A DNA stretch of 64,000 bases from WLMZ01 sp039920665 (GCA_039920665.1 JBDSDH010000136.1:1-64000), one strand, 5' to 3'; counted from the stretch's first letter, positions 35,125 through 46,045 are shown. Numbers and translations: made by a program. The notes: generated by a model not told the origin, from the sequence alone.

Positions 35125-35164
35125 GAGCGGTTCATGAGCGGTTCATGGATGGGTCATGGGCGGC
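35122..35164 (-). promoter_or_regulatory. Ladder of overlapping 4-codon mini-ORFs leading into the amine oxidase start
   Basis: On the minus strand four 11-bp units carry ATGs at 35157, 35146, 35135 and 35124. The first three each open a 4-codon ORF (MTHP, MNRS and MNRS) and end in TGA that overlaps the next ATG as ATGA. The fourth ATG is the amine oxidase start. The stop of potC lies 34 bp before the first ATG. This reads as translation-coupled termination-reinitiation leading into the gene. Confidence 0.6.
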
Positions 35165-35190
35165 TGAAGGGATGGTGCATCAGCGAGAAC

Positions 35191-36063
35191 TCAGTTCCCG
35201 GTGAAGGTCGTCGCGATCTCGGTGCCGGACTGGCCCCCTCGACGCAGCACGATCGCAACGGCAACGATCGCAACGAGCGTGCCGACGATGAACACGGTCG
35301 ACATCGCAGCGACCTCCGGTCTGATCACACCCCCGGACAAGCCGAACACGTAGTTCGGGAAGGTCGTGGTTCCCGCCGGGCTGACGAAGGACGTCGCGAC
35401 GACGTTGTCGAGGCTGAGCGTGAAAGCGAGCATCCCACCACTGAGCACAGCCGGCATCACGAGCGGCAAGGTGATCTGGAAGAAGCCCTTCATCGGCGTT
35501 GCGAAAAGGTCTGCGGCGGCCTCCTCCAGACGGTCGTCGAGGCCCGCAACCCGGGCTCGCACGATCAGTGTCACGACGGCCGAACTGAACACCGTGTGCA
35601 CGAGCACGATCGGTGTGAGACCGTCGCGAAACGGACCATCGAGCTTGACGAACCAGCTCAATTGACCAGCACCGTCGACGATCTCGGGGGTCACCAGAAT
35701 CAACAGCACCAATGCGACGAAGCCGGCAGTCCAACGCCCCGGCTGACGGGCCAGGGCAAGTCCGGCAAGCGTGCCGAGGATCAGCGCAATGACGGTGCTG
35801 ATCACGGCAACCTCGATCGAGGTCACGAGCGCATCGATCATCGTCGTGTTGTCCCACATGTCCCCCCACCAGTGAGTCGAGAATTTGGTCCACACGAAGA
35901 TCGTTTTGAAATCGTTGAACGACATTGCGATCAGAAAGAAGATCGGAGTGAACAAGAACAGGATCACGAGTGCGCTCCACCCGGGAAGCAACAGCCCGGC
36001 AAACTTGGCGCGGAACGTCCGAAACCTGGATGGCCTGCTCGGCATCTCGGTGGTGGTGGTCAT
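35191..36063 (-). CDS. potC: Spermidine/putrescine ABC transporter permease PotC
   Basis: A 290-aa permease with six predicted membrane spans. The binding-protein-dependent EAA loop is EEAAADLFATPMKGFFQITLPLVMPAVLSGG. The sequence opens with the hydrophobic LLLPGWSALVILFLFTPIFFLIAMSF, the classic PotC start. Its start overlaps the potB stop by 4 bp. With PotB it forms the channel for polyamine uptake. Confidence 0.9.
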   Translation of the reverse strand: MTTTTEMPSRPSRFRTFRAKFAGLLLPGWSALVILFLFTPIFFLIAMSFNDFKTIFVWTKFSTHWWGDMWDNTTMIDALVTSIEVAVISTVIALILGTLAGLALARQPGRWTAGFVALVLLILVTPEIVDGAGQLSWFVKLDGPFRDGLTPIVLVHTVFSSAVVTLIVRARVAGLDDRLEEAAADLFATPMKGFFQITLPLVMPAVLSGGMLAFTLSLDNVVATSFVSPAGTTTFPNYVFGLSGGVIRPEVAAMSTVFIVGTLVAIVAVAIVLRRGGQSGTEIATTFTGN

Positions 36064-37019
36064 CGCTCAGGCACCGTCACCTTCCGGTTGGCCGCGAGCA
36101 ATCGTTTGGCGAACCAGGCGACACCCGCAACGACCGCGAGAACGAGCAAAATCGAGATGATCAGCGAGACGGCAATCGCCGAACCGGACGCTGCGTTCTG
36201 CGCATTGAAGTATTGCTCGGCCACGGCGGCGCCGATCATGTTGCCTTTGACCCCACCGAGCAGCTTGGCGGTCACGTAGTCGCCGGACAGTGGAACGAAG
36301 ACGAGGACCAGACCGGCGACGATGCCCGGCATTGCGAGTGGCATCGTCACCTGCAGGAATGTCCGGATCCGGCCGGCGCCGAGGTCCTTGGAAGCCTCGC
36401 GGAGGTGGAGTTCGACTCGGTCGAGTGCCACCCACAGCGGGAAGATCATCAGCGGCAAGTAGTTGTAGACAATGGCGAGTTGCACGGCGGATCGGCTGTC
36501 GAGTATCTGGATCGGGCCGTCACGCAACGTTTGACCGAGCGTGAACCAGTGCGAGTCCTGCAACAGGTTGGAAACGAACCCCTTCGGTTGGAGCACGATC
36601 TTCCAAGCGAGCGTGCGCAACAGATAGTTGGTGAAGAAGGGCACCATCAGCAACGCCAAGACGACGACCTTGGCCTTCGGGCCGACCTTGAACGCCAGGA
36701 AGTATGCCACCGGGAGGCTGATCACGAGACACAGCACCGTGCCGAGGATGGACGTCTCCATCGTCTGTTTGAGGACGGTGCGGAACGATCCGTCGACGAC
36801 TTCGCGGTAGCGCTCGAGCGTCGGCGAGGACAGATCGACCTTGCCGGGCGTACCCGTGACCTTGGTGCCGAAACTGTTGACCAGGACCAGCACGACCGGC
36901 ACGACGAACAGGAAGACATACCAGATGAACGATGGGATTGCGAGCGCGAACTTCGGCCACCGCAATCGGAACTTCTGGAGTGGCGGTCCTGATGCCGTCG
37001 CACCGACCGTTGCGGTCAT
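36060..37019 (-). CDS. potB: Spermidine/putrescine ABC transporter permease PotB
   Basis: A 319-aa permease with six spans. The EAA loop is REASKDLGAGRIRTFLQVTMPLAMPGIVAG. The first span is LAIPSFIWYVFLFVVPVVLVLVNSF and ends the family way with S-F. It follows the potD stop by 1 bp and overlaps potC by 4 bp. Confidence 0.92.
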   Translation of the reverse strand: MTATVGATASGPPLQKFRLRWPKFALAIPSFIWYVFLFVVPVVLVLVNSFGTKVTGTPGKVDLSSPTLERYREVVDGSFRTVLKQTMETSILGTVLCLVISLPVAYFLAFKVGPKAKVVVLALLMVPFFTNYLLRTLAWKIVLQPKGFVSNLLQDSHWFTLGQTLRDGPIQILDSRSAVQLAIVYNYLPLMIFPLWVALDRVELHLREASKDLGAGRIRTFLQVTMPLAMPGIVAGLVLVFVPLSGDYVTAKLLGGVKGNMIGAAVAEQYFNAQNAASGSAIAVSLIISILLVLAVVAGVAWFAKRLLAANRKVTVPER

Positions 37020-37020
37020 A

Positions 37021-38250
37021 TCAGCCGCCGGCCTTGGCCTTGACGTTGCTGTAGATCTCGACCAGTCGGTCTTGTCCAGAGTTGACAGTGCCGGCGCGCA
37101 GACGAGCCACTTCGTCAGGGGTGAAAAAGATCATGTCCTTGAACGGCACATCGCCGGTCAGTTCTTCGACTCCCTTGATGCCGGTGTTGTAACCGTGGAA
37201 CTGCAGGTCCTTGACGCTGTTGGCCGGATCGAGGATGAAGTTGATGAAGTCGTAGGCGGCGTCGACGTTCTTGGCTTCTTCGAGAATGCACCAGTTGTCC
37301 ATCCACAGTTCTGTCTCGGGAGCACCGAGGCCCCACTTGTACTGATTGGTATCGCCCCCCGATTCCTCGACACCGATCAGACCCTGACGGGCATCGCCGT
37401 TCCACACCATCGACAGCGCATAACTGCCAGCAGTGAGGTTGATTCCCGGATAGGAGTCGAACGCCTTGATGTGCGAAGCGAATTCGTTGACGAGGAAGTC
37501 CTCGCAGGCGTCGAGATCCGCCTTCTTTTCGGTGGTCCACGGGATTCCGTTGGCCCAGAAGTACATCCCGCACAGGTTCGGGGCCGTGTCGAGAATGCTC
37601 GTGAGACCACTCGCTTCGCCCTGCGCAGCGGCGATGAAATCGGACCAGGTCTTGATCTCGGTGGTGACGACCGTGGTGTCGTAGATCCACCCGGTGCTGC
37701 CCCAGTTCTTGCAGACACTGTGCTTGTTGTCCGGATCCCACGACTGGTTGATGTACGCCGCATCCAGGTTGGAGAAGTTGGGAATCCGGGTCTTGTCGAT
37801 TTCTTTGAGGAGACCAGCGGCCACCAACTGGGGAATGTAGGCGCCGGTGGGAACCACCATGTCGAAACCCGACGAACCTCCACCCTGGACGAGCTTCTGG
37901 ATCGCCTCCTCGTTGGAGTTGAAGATCGTCAACTTGATGTCACCCCAACTCTTGAGCAAGTCGAGGTCGTCGTATTCGGCCCAGGTGTACATGTTGATCG
38001 TCTTGTCGAAGTCGCCGCCGGTCGATGAGTCGCCGGTCGACGGGCTGGCAGTCGACTCTGCGCTCGAGGTGTCGCTACCACTGCTCGACGAATCGCTGCT
38101 CTTTTCGTCGCTACCGCACGCGGCGAGAGCCGCAGCCGCGGCGACCCCACCGGTCATGGCGAGGAACGTGCGCCGGCTGACGACGCGCGCCAGGCGCTGT
38201 GCCGCCTCCTCCGAAATCAGAATCCGAGTCGTGTCATCTCGACGAGTCAT
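37021..38250 (-). CDS. potD: Polyamine ABC transporter substrate-binding lipoprotein PotD
   Basis: A 409-aa binding protein. The N-terminus carries a twin-arginine motif and lipobox together: SRRTFLAMTGG and LAACGSDEK, so it is likely exported folded and lipid-anchored. After a Ser-rich linker comes the mature fold: INMYTWAEYDD (the family's N-x-Y-x-W-x-x-Y), FDMVVPTGAYIPQLV and WDPDNKHSVCKNWGSTG, then LGAPETELWMDNWCILEEAKN. It presents spermidine or putrescine to PotBC. ATG at 38250 was chosen because upstream residues would delay the signal. Confidence 0.92.
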   Translation of the reverse strand: MTRRDDTTRILISEEAAQRLARVVSRRTFLAMTGGVAAAAALAACGSDEKSSDSSSSGSDTSSAESTASPSTGDSSTGGDFDKTINMYTWAEYDDLDLLKSWGDIKLTIFNSNEEAIQKLVQGGGSSGFDMVVPTGAYIPQLVAAGLLKEIDKTRIPNFSNLDAAYINQSWDPDNKHSVCKNWGSTGWIYDTTVVTTEIKTWSDFIAAAQGEASGLTSILDTAPNLCGMYFWANGIPWTTEKKADLDACEDFLVNEFASHIKAFDSYPGINLTAGSYALSMVWNGDARQGLIGVEESGGDTNQYKWGLGAPETELWMDNWCILEEAKNVDAAYDFINFILDPANSVKDLQFHGYNTGIKGVEELTGDVPFKDMIFFTPDEVARLRAGTVNSGQDRLVEIYSNVKAKAGG

Positions 38251-38323
38251 GTGTTGGTTCCTTCCTGCAATACGTTGTGGTGGCGATGGTTGACGAATGT
38301 TGAGTGGTGAGCTGACGAGCGGG

Positions 38324-39445
38324 TCACGACGCAACAGCTTCTTCGGCTGGATCCTGGATCACGAGGTCGGCTTGGTCGGCAGAGAACTGGTAAACCTCCG
38401 ACGCCCCCCAGTGGCACCAGACGTGGTCGCCCGGAGCGAGTCGAGGGGCTCCCTGGCGCGGCAGCAGCGAGATCACGTCGCGAGTCGAGGTGCGGATGAC
38501 GTACTGCAGAACGTCGCCGTAGTGGGAGACGCCTGCCACGACGCCGGGGAGCACGTTCTCGGAGCCACCGGGATCGGTGGAAGCGAGCTGCACGCTCTCG
38601 GGGCGCACGGCCGCCAAGGCGTCATCGCCCGCTGCGACGCGCTCTTCCGGAGTCGACGACGCAAACACCGTGCCGTCGCTGGCTCGCACACCATTGCCGG
38701 TGGACACACCCCGCCAGAAGTTGTTGCGGCCGATGAACCCCGCCACGAAAGCAGACGCCGGCCGTTCGTACACACTCTCCGGATCGGCGAGCTGCTCGAC
38801 GTGACCATCGAGCATGATCGCGATCCGATCGCTCATGCCCATCGCCTCTTCCTGGTCGTGGGTGACGAATACGAACGTGATGCCAAGCTGGCTCTGCAGC
38901 AGCTTCAATTCGATCTGCATCTCTTCACGCAGCTTGCGGTCGAGCGCGCCGAGCGGCTCGTCGAGCAACAGCACGCTCGGCCGGTTGACGAGCGCCCTGG
39001 CCACCGCGACGCGCTGCTGCTGGCCACCGGACATCTGCTTCGGCTTACGGTCAGCGAGCTTGCTCATCTTGACCATGTCGAGTGCTTCGGCCACACGGCC
39101 AGCGATCTCGACGCGAGGGGTCTTGCGTTGGCGGAGACCGTAGGCGACATTCTCGGCGACAGTCATGTGCGGGAACAGCGCGTACTGCTGGAAGACAGTG
39201 TTGACATCGCGCTTGTAGGGCGGAACGCCTTGAACGTATGCGCCGCTGATCCGGATGAAACCTTCGTCAGGCTGCTCGAACCCAGCCAGCATCCGCAAGG
39301 TGGTGGTCTTGCCGCACCCGCTCGGTCCGAGCAGCGACAGGAACTCTCCGGCCCTGATCTCGAGATTGAGCTTGTCGACCGCCACCATCGAACCGAAACG
39401 CTTGGTGACGTCGAACAGTTCCACACTGCCCCGCTCTTCGCTCAT
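38324..39445 (-). CDS. potA: Polyamine ABC transporter ATPase PotA
   Basis: A 373-aa ATPase. Walker A is LLGPSGCGKTTTLRMLAGFEQP, the signature is MSGGQQQRVAVARALVNRPSVLLLDEPLGALDRKLRE, and switch His lies in FVFVTHDQEEAM. The C-terminal TOBE region starts about residue 290 (VRPESVQLAS). It is the first gene of potA-potD-potB-potC. Start ATG (39443-39445) overlaps the stop of an upstream 90-codon frame (TGATG). Confidence 0.95.
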   Translation of the reverse strand: MSEERGSVELFDVTKRFGSMVAVDKLNLEIRAGEFLSLLGPSGCGKTTTLRMLAGFEQPDEGFIRISGAYVQGVPPYKRDVNTVFQQYALFPHMTVAENVAYGLRQRKTPRVEIAGRVAEALDMVKMSKLADRKPKQMSGGQQQRVAVARALVNRPSVLLLDEPLGALDRKLREEMQIELKLLQSQLGITFVFVTHDQEEAMGMSDRIAIMLDGHVEQLADPESVYERPASAFVAGFIGRNNFWRGVSTGNGVRASDGTVFASSTPEERVAAGDDALAAVRPESVQLASTDPGGSENVLPGVVAGVSHYGDVLQYVIRTSTRDVISLLPRQGAPRLAPGDHVWCHWGASEVYQFSADQADLVIQDPAEEAVAS

Positions 39446-39734
39446 CACGTGACGTCCTCCCCGACGCTGGTCGACCGGGAGGGTGACATCCACCAGACTC
39501 GATCGGACACGAAGCGTGCCACAGTGAGTCGTCGTCGGCAAGGATCTGCTCGTGCGTTCACACAGTAGAAATAGAATCCTGTGTCGCGAGACCCAGCACG
39601 TGCAGGCCGCGGCGAGTGAGCATCCTGATGGTCAGGTCGTGATGGGATGTAGTCATGGATGGAGTCATGGATGAAGTCATGGATCAAGTCATGAAGTATG
39701 AAGCCACCGGTCGTCACCCCACCTGGTGCGATCG
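39446..39734. promoter_or_regulatory. Divergent intergenic region of the polyamine locus, with tandem ATG repeats
   Basis: The 289-bp gap between divergent potA and the aminotransferase gene carries three 12-bp units AGTCATGGATGG/GA/CA at 39651-39686, plus a degenerate fourth to about 39700. On the minus strand each unit contains ATGACT. One frame reads MTSSMTPSMTTSHHDLTIR and on to a stop at 39558 (40 codons), upstream of potA. Another frame gives HDLIHDFIHDSIHDY. An AT-rich island (TAGAAATAGAATCC, about 39566-39579) may include a promoter. Both divergent polyamine transcripts must start here. Confidence 0.5.
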
Positions 39735-41108
39735 ATGAACGAACCGAGCTCCGATCCGGGGGGCCTTTCCGGGCTTGCCGCTCGCCACCTGTGGGGCCAC
39801 TTCTCCAACATGGGCGGGTTCCAACGTGAGCCGATGCCGGTCATCATGCGTGGCGAGGGCAACTACATCTTCGACCAGCACGGGCACCGGTTGCTCGACG
39901 GATTGTCGGGATTGTTCACGGTGCAGGTCGGGCACGGGCGGCGCGAACTCGCCGAGGCAGCGACCACCCAGGCGGCGACGCTCGGGTACTTTCCACTGTG
40001 GAGCTTCGGTCACGAGCCAGGGATCCGACTCGCTGCTCGATTGGCCGAGCTCGCTCCCGGGGACCTCAATCGGGTGTTTTTGACCACGGGTGGCGGCGAA
40101 GCGGTGGAGAGCGCGTGGAAGCTCGGCGTGCAGTACTTCGCCGCGATCGGGCAGCCGATGCGACGCAAGGTGATCAGCCGCCACTACGCCTACCACGGGA
40201 CAACGCTCGGAGCGCTCTCGATCACTGGTGTACCAGCGATCAAGAACCCATGGGAGCCGCTGCTCCCCGGCGCAGTGAAGGTGATGAACACCAACTCCTA
40301 CCGCCGCCCAGAGGGTGCCGATCCTCTCGCTGCGGCCGACGACATCGAGGTCCGGATCCTGATGGAGGGACCCGACACCGTGGCCTGTGTGGTGCTCGAG
40401 CCGGTGCAGAACACCGGTGGTGCACTCGTACCACCGCCGGGATATTTCCAACGCGTCCGAGAAATCTGCGACCGCTACGGCGTGCTGCTGGTGAGCGACG
40501 AAGTGATCTGCGCGTTCGGCCGCCTCGGGCATTGGTTCGGCTGCGACCGCTTCGGTTACCAGCCGGACATGATCGTGTTCGCAAAGGGGGTCACCAGCGG
40601 CTACGCACCGCTCGGCGGCGTCATCGTCAGCGACCGCTTGGCCGCGCCGTTCCTCGAGAACGATCGGGTTTTCCTCCATGGATTGACCTTCGGCGGGCAC
40701 CCCGTGAGTTGCGCGGTCGCGTTGGCCAATATCGATCTGATGGAACGAGAGGATCTGCTCGGCAACGTACTGCGCAACGAGGCGGCGTTCGACGACGTGA
40801 TGGCTCGCCTGGCCGAATTGCCGATCGTCGGCGATGTGCGCGGCTGCGGCTACTTTCGCGTCGCCGAACTCGTCAAGGACAAGGCCACCAAGGAAACATT
40901 CGACGACGAGGAGTGCAATTGGCTGTTGCGGGGCGTGCTCTCCCCTGCCCTCTACAAGGCGGGACTGTTCTGCCGAGCCGACGATCGGGCCGACCCCGTG
41001 GTCGTGCTGTCCCCGCCGCTGACGTGTGGCCCCGACGAGCTGAGCTTCATCGGAGACACATTGGTACAGGTGTTCACCGATGCCTGGGACGCGCTGCAAT
41101 CGCGATGA
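39735..41108 (+). CDS. Class III (PLP) aminotransferase, putrescine-type
   Basis: A 457-aa class III aminotransferase. Features: LDGLSGLFTVQVGHGRRELAEA, FLTTGGGEAVESAWKL, HYAYHGTTLGALSITG, VSDEVICAFGRLG, the PLP-lysine region VFAKGVTSGYAPLGG (Lys) and LTFGGHPVSCAVALANID. It resembles the polyamine/beta-alanine:pyruvate aminotransferase group (SpuC-like). Beside the polyamine importer it would convert putrescine to aminobutanal, which the aldehyde dehydrogenase at 43.3-44.7 kb can oxidise. Its stop overlaps the next ATG (ATGA). Confidence 0.88.
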   Translation: MNEPSSDPGGLSGLAARHLWGHFSNMGGFQREPMPVIMRGEGNYIFDQHGHRLLDGLSGLFTVQVGHGRRELAEAATTQAATLGYFPLWSFGHEPGIRLAARLAELAPGDLNRVFLTTGGGEAVESAWKLGVQYFAAIGQPMRRKVISRHYAYHGTTLGALSITGVPAIKNPWEPLLPGAVKVMNTNSYRRPEGADPLAAADDIEVRILMEGPDTVACVVLEPVQNTGGALVPPPGYFQRVREICDRYGVLLVSDEVICAFGRLGHWFGCDRFGYQPDMIVFAKGVTSGYAPLGGVIVSDRLAAPFLENDRVFLHGLTFGGHPVSCAVALANIDLMEREDLLGNVLRNEAAFDDVMARLAELPIVGDVRGCGYFRVAELVKDKATKETFDDEECNWLLRGVLSPALYKAGLFCRADDRADPVVVLSPPLTCGPDELSFIGDTLVQVFTDAWDALQSR

Positions 41109-41800
41109 GCGAGCCTGCGAACATCGATCCCCAACCAGCCGTTGATCCGCTCTGGGGCTACGTGTCGGCGGGCGAATCTCGCTGGCCGTCGGCGATCGCC
41201 GTGAGCGCGATCATGGTGCTGCAGGTGACGCTGCCAGATCGGTTGAGTCTCGGTCCGTGGTGGCTCGCACCATTGATCGAGGCGCTGTTGCTGTTCGCTC
41301 TCGTCGTGGTCGGTCCCACCCACCTCAACGCCGAATCCCGCGACCTGCGCATCGTCGCGCTGGCCGTGCTCGGTGTGCTGATTGTGTCCGACGGCAGTTC
41401 GCTCGGGTTGCTCGTCCATCATCTGCTGCAGTCGAACAGCAATGTCAGTGGTCGGACTCTGATCTACTCCGCGGTCGCGGTCTGGTTCACCGCGCTCGTC
41501 GCATTTGGACTCTGGTTCTGGGAGATCGATCGCGGCGGTCCGATCAAGCGATGCACACCAGAACACGACAGGCCCGACTTTCTGTTTCCTCAGATGCAGA
41601 GTCCCGGCGCGACCGTCGAACCGTGGACGCCGCGATTCACGGACTATCTCTACCTGTCGTTCACGAACTCCACCGCCTTCAGTCCCACCGACACAATGCC
41701 GCTCACCGGACGGGCCAAGGCGTTGATGGCAGCCCAGTCGTTGGCATCGTTGACGACGATCGTCGTCGTCGGCGCCCGAGCGGTCAACATCTTGAATTGA
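41105..41800 (+). CDS. DUF1345-like membrane protein
   Basis: A 231-aa integral membrane protein with about five spans. The C-terminal region FTDYLYLSFTNSTAFSPTDTMPL followed by ASLTTIVVVGARAVNIL is what I associate with DUF1345, a predicted membrane family with a channel-like last segment. ATG at 41105 overlaps the aminotransferase stop (ATGA), so it is cotranslated with the aminotransferase. Role unknown. Confidence 0.7.
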   Translation: MSEPANIDPQPAVDPLWGYVSAGESRWPSAIAVSAIMVLQVTLPDRLSLGPWWLAPLIEALLLFALVVVGPTHLNAESRDLRIVALAVLGVLIVSDGSSLGLLVHHLLQSNSNVSGRTLIYSAVAVWFTALVAFGLWFWEIDRGGPIKRCTPEHDRPDFLFPQMQSPGATVEPWTPRFTDYLYLSFTNSTAFSPTDTMPLTGRAKALMAAQSLASLTTIVVVGARAVNILN

Positions 41801-41836
41801 CGGCTGCGGTGGGCATATCCGCCAGAATGTGAGCGG

Positions 41837-43279
<1,443 letters not shown>

Positions 43280-43311
43280 CCAATCCGAGACCGCTGGCCT
43301 CTGATCGCCGG

Positions 43312-44739
43312 TCAGCTCTCGATGTTGGCCATGACGTGCTTGATCCGGGTGTAGTCATCGAGCGCGTAGGCGGACAGATCTTTGCCGTAGCCGCTCTTCT
43401 TGTACCCGCCGTGGGGCATCTCGGCGACGAGTGGGATGTGGGTGTTGATCCAGACGCAGCCGAAGTCGAGCCGCTTCGACATCCGCATCGCCCGACCGAA
43501 ATCCTTGGTCCACACCGATGAGGCCAGGCCGTACTCGACCCCGTTGGCCCATCGCACCGCTTCGTCCTCGTCGCTGAACTGTTGGACCGTGATGACCGGG
43601 CCGAAGATCTCGTTCTGGATCATCTCGTCGTCCTGGCGCAAACCAGAGACGACGGTCGGCTCGTAGAAATAACCCGTGTCGCCGACCCGGTGGCCCCCGT
43701 TGGACACAGTGGCGTGATCGGGAGTGCGATCGAGGAAGCCGCTGACACGAGCCAGTTGATTGGCGTTGTTGACCGGCCCGTAGAGCACGTCCTGGTCATC
43801 GGGCATTCCGGTCTTGAGTCCGGCGGCGGCCTCACTGAGGGCTGCGACAAAATCGCTGTAGATGCCGGGCGCGACGATGACCCGGGTCGCTGCCGTGCAG
43901 TCCTGACCGGCGTTGAAGAAACCAGCGGTCGAAATACCCTCGGCCGCGGCAGCAATGTCGGCGTCATCGAACACGACGACAGGTGCTTTGCCGCCGAGTT
44001 CGAGATGCAGCCGCTTGAGGCTGTGCGACGCTGCTTCGGCGACCTCCATTCCGGCCCGCACCGAACCGGTGATGCTCACCATCGCCGGCGCATCGTGAAC
44101 CACCATCGCCCGGCCGGTGTCACGGTCGCCGTTGACGACGTTGAAGACACCCTTGGGCAAGAACTCGGCTGCGATTTCGGCGAGCAGGGCGGCAGTCGCC
44201 GGCGTGGTGTCGCTCGGCTTGAGCACGACGGTGTTGCCGGCCGCTATCGCCGGAGCGAACTTCCAGACGGCCATCATCATCGGATAGTTCCAGGGCGTGA
44301 CCTGAGCGCACACCCCAACGGGTTCACGCCGGACAAAGCTTGTCATCCCGCGCATGTACTCCGCCGCGGCCTTGCCCTCGAGATGGCGAGCTGCGGTGGC
44401 GAAGAAGCGGATCTGATCGACCATCGGCGGGATCTCTTCGCTGCGGGTGAGCGCGATCGGCTTACCGGTGTTGGCCACCTCGCGAGCAATCAGTTCCTCG
44501 GCTCGCGCCTCGACGGCGTCGGCGATCCTGATCAGTGCGAGAGACCGCTCGGACGGCGTCGAGTCCTTCCACCCCTCGAATGCAGCGGCTGCAGCCCGCA
44601 TTGCCACGTCGACATCGGCCGGACCCGACAGCGTGGCTTCCGCGTACTGCTCACCGGTGGTGGGGTCGATGACGACGCTCGTGCGACCGTCTGCGGCATC
44701 GACGTACTCACCGTTGACGAAGTTCTTGAATTGCTCCAT
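43312..44739 (-). CDS. Aldehyde dehydrogenase (aminobutyraldehyde/betaine-aldehyde-type)
   Basis: A 475-aa NAD(P)-dependent ALDH. The cofactor region is TPWNYPMMMAVWKFAPAIAAGNTVVLKPS, the catalytic Glu is in LHLELGGKAPVVVFDDAD and the catalytic Cys in FFNAGQDCTAATR. All are present. It resembles PatD/YdcW-type gamma-aminobutyraldehyde dehydrogenases, which fits the adjacent polyamine genes, but betaine aldehyde cannot be excluded. It is transcribed leftward, convergent with the GGDEF gene. Confidence 0.92.
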   Translation of the reverse strand: MEQFKNFVNGEYVDAADGRTSVVIDPTTGEQYAEATLSGPADVDVAMRAAAAAFEGWKDSTPSERSLALIRIADAVEARAEELIAREVANTGKPIALTRSEEIPPMVDQIRFFATAARHLEGKAAAEYMRGMTSFVRREPVGVCAQVTPWNYPMMMAVWKFAPAIAAGNTVVLKPSDTTPATAALLAEIAAEFLPKGVFNVVNGDRDTGRAMVVHDAPAMVSITGSVRAGMEVAEAASHSLKRLHLELGGKAPVVVFDDADIAAAAEGISTAGFFNAGQDCTAATRVIVAPGIYSDFVAALSEAAAGLKTGMPDDQDVLYGPVNNANQLARVSGFLDRTPDHATVSNGGHRVGDTGYFYEPTVVSGLRQDDEMIQNEIFGPVITVQQFSDEDEAVRWANGVEYGLASSVWTKDFGRAMRMSKRLDFGCVWINTHIPLVAEMPHGGYKKSGYGKDLSAYALDDYTRIKHVMANIES

Positions 44740-44866
44740 CCACTAGAGATAGCAGGTTTTGAATCGGTACCGAACGGGAGTGCGGAGGACCACCAATGCA
44801 GGGAACAACCGTTCCGGATCATCGGGCAAGTGAAATCCCTACGCCGGATTGTGCAATATTGGCCAC

Positions 44867-46045
44867 ATGACCAACACCCAACCCGCGGCGAATACGACGT
44901 CACCAGCGACTTCGATGTCACCAGCGATCAGAACCGTCGGTGTCCCGAAGGAAATCAAGACCGCCGAGCATCGGGTCGCGATGACGCCGGATGGCGTCCG
45001 CGAGCTGGAGCGGCACGGAATCGCCGTGTTCATCGAAACGCAAGCCGGCGCAGGTGCGAGCTTCGCCGACGCCGATTACGTCGCGGCCGGGGCCACGATC
45101 GTGCCAACCGCTGCCGACGCCTGGTCGCAGGAGATGGTCGTCAAGGTCAAAGAACCCAAGGCAGAGGAGTTCCAGTTTCTTCGCCCGGATCTCACGCTGT
45201 TCACATACCTCCACCTCGCTGCGTATCCCCAGGTCGCTCATGCCCTCCTCGCTGCCGGCACGACCGGCGTTGCCTACGAGACGGTCCAACTGGACTCGGG
45301 GGCACTCCCTCTGTTGGCGCCGATGAGCGAGGTTGCCGGGCGGCTGGCTCCCCAGATGGGCGCCCATTATCTTGAGCGACACAACGGTGGACGGGGTGTT
45401 CTGATGGGTGGCGCGCCAGGCGTCCGTCCGGCCAAGGTGGTCGTCCTCGGAGCGGGCAACGTCGGCTGGAACTCTGCCTGGATCGCCGCCGGCATGGAAG
45501 CCGAAGTGGTCCTGTTCGACAAGAATCTCGACCGGTTGCGCTGGGTCGATCAGATCCAAAAGGGCCGAATCGTCACGCTCGCATCGAATCGCGGCGCAAT
45601 CGAACGTCACCTCGCTGACGCCGATCTGGTGATCGGTGCGGTACTCGTGGCCGGCGGTCGGGCGCCGGTGGTGGTCAGCGAGGACATGGTTCGCAACATG
45701 AAGCCGGGCGCCGTGATCGTCGATGTCGCGATCGATCAGGGCGGGTGCATCGAGACGATCCACGAGACCACCCACAACGACCCCGTCTACACGCTTCACG
45801 GCGTCCTGCACTACGGCGTTGGCAACATGCCCGGAGCAGTACCCCACACGAGCACGTATGCACTGACGAATGCAACCCTGCCGTACCAGCTCGAGGTCGC
45901 ACTGTTCGGCGCCACCGGGGCTGCGCGGCGCGACCCTGCGCTCGCCCACGGACTCAACACCGTCGGTGGGCACGTCGTCAACGCGCCGGTCGCCGAAGCG
46001 TTGGCCGTACCGTTCATGAGCCCGACCAAACTTTTCGTCGACTGA
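44867..46045 (+). CDS. ald: Alanine dehydrogenase
   Basis: NAD-dependent reductive amination of pyruvate or deamination of alanine. From ATG at 44867 it is 392 aa; the family is about 370, and the extra is a Thr/Ser/Pro-rich N-terminal tail (NTQPAANTTSPATSMSP). Motifs: VGVPKEIKTAEHRVAMTP, KVKEPKAEEFQFLRPDL, HLERHNGG-region, and the NAD loop VVVLGAGNVGWNSAWIAAG. VDVAIDQGGCIETIHETTHNDP is a signature. An AT-rich GTGCAATATTGGCC stands just before the start and may be a promoter or operator. Confidence 0.95.
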   Translation: MTNTQPAANTTSPATSMSPAIRTVGVPKEIKTAEHRVAMTPDGVRELERHGIAVFIETQAGAGASFADADYVAAGATIVPTAADAWSQEMVVKVKEPKAEEFQFLRPDLTLFTYLHLAAYPQVAHALLAAGTTGVAYETVQLDSGALPLLAPMSEVAGRLAPQMGAHYLERHNGGRGVLMGGAPGVRPAKVVVLGAGNVGWNSAWIAAGMEAEVVLFDKNLDRLRWVDQIQKGRIVTLASNRGAIERHLADADLVIGAVLVAGGRAPVVVSEDMVRNMKPGAVIVDVAIDQGGCIETIHETTHNDPVYTLHGVLHYGVGNMPGAVPHTSTYALTNATLPYQLEVALFGATGAARRDPALAHGLNTVGGHVVNAPVAEALAVPFMSPTKLFVD

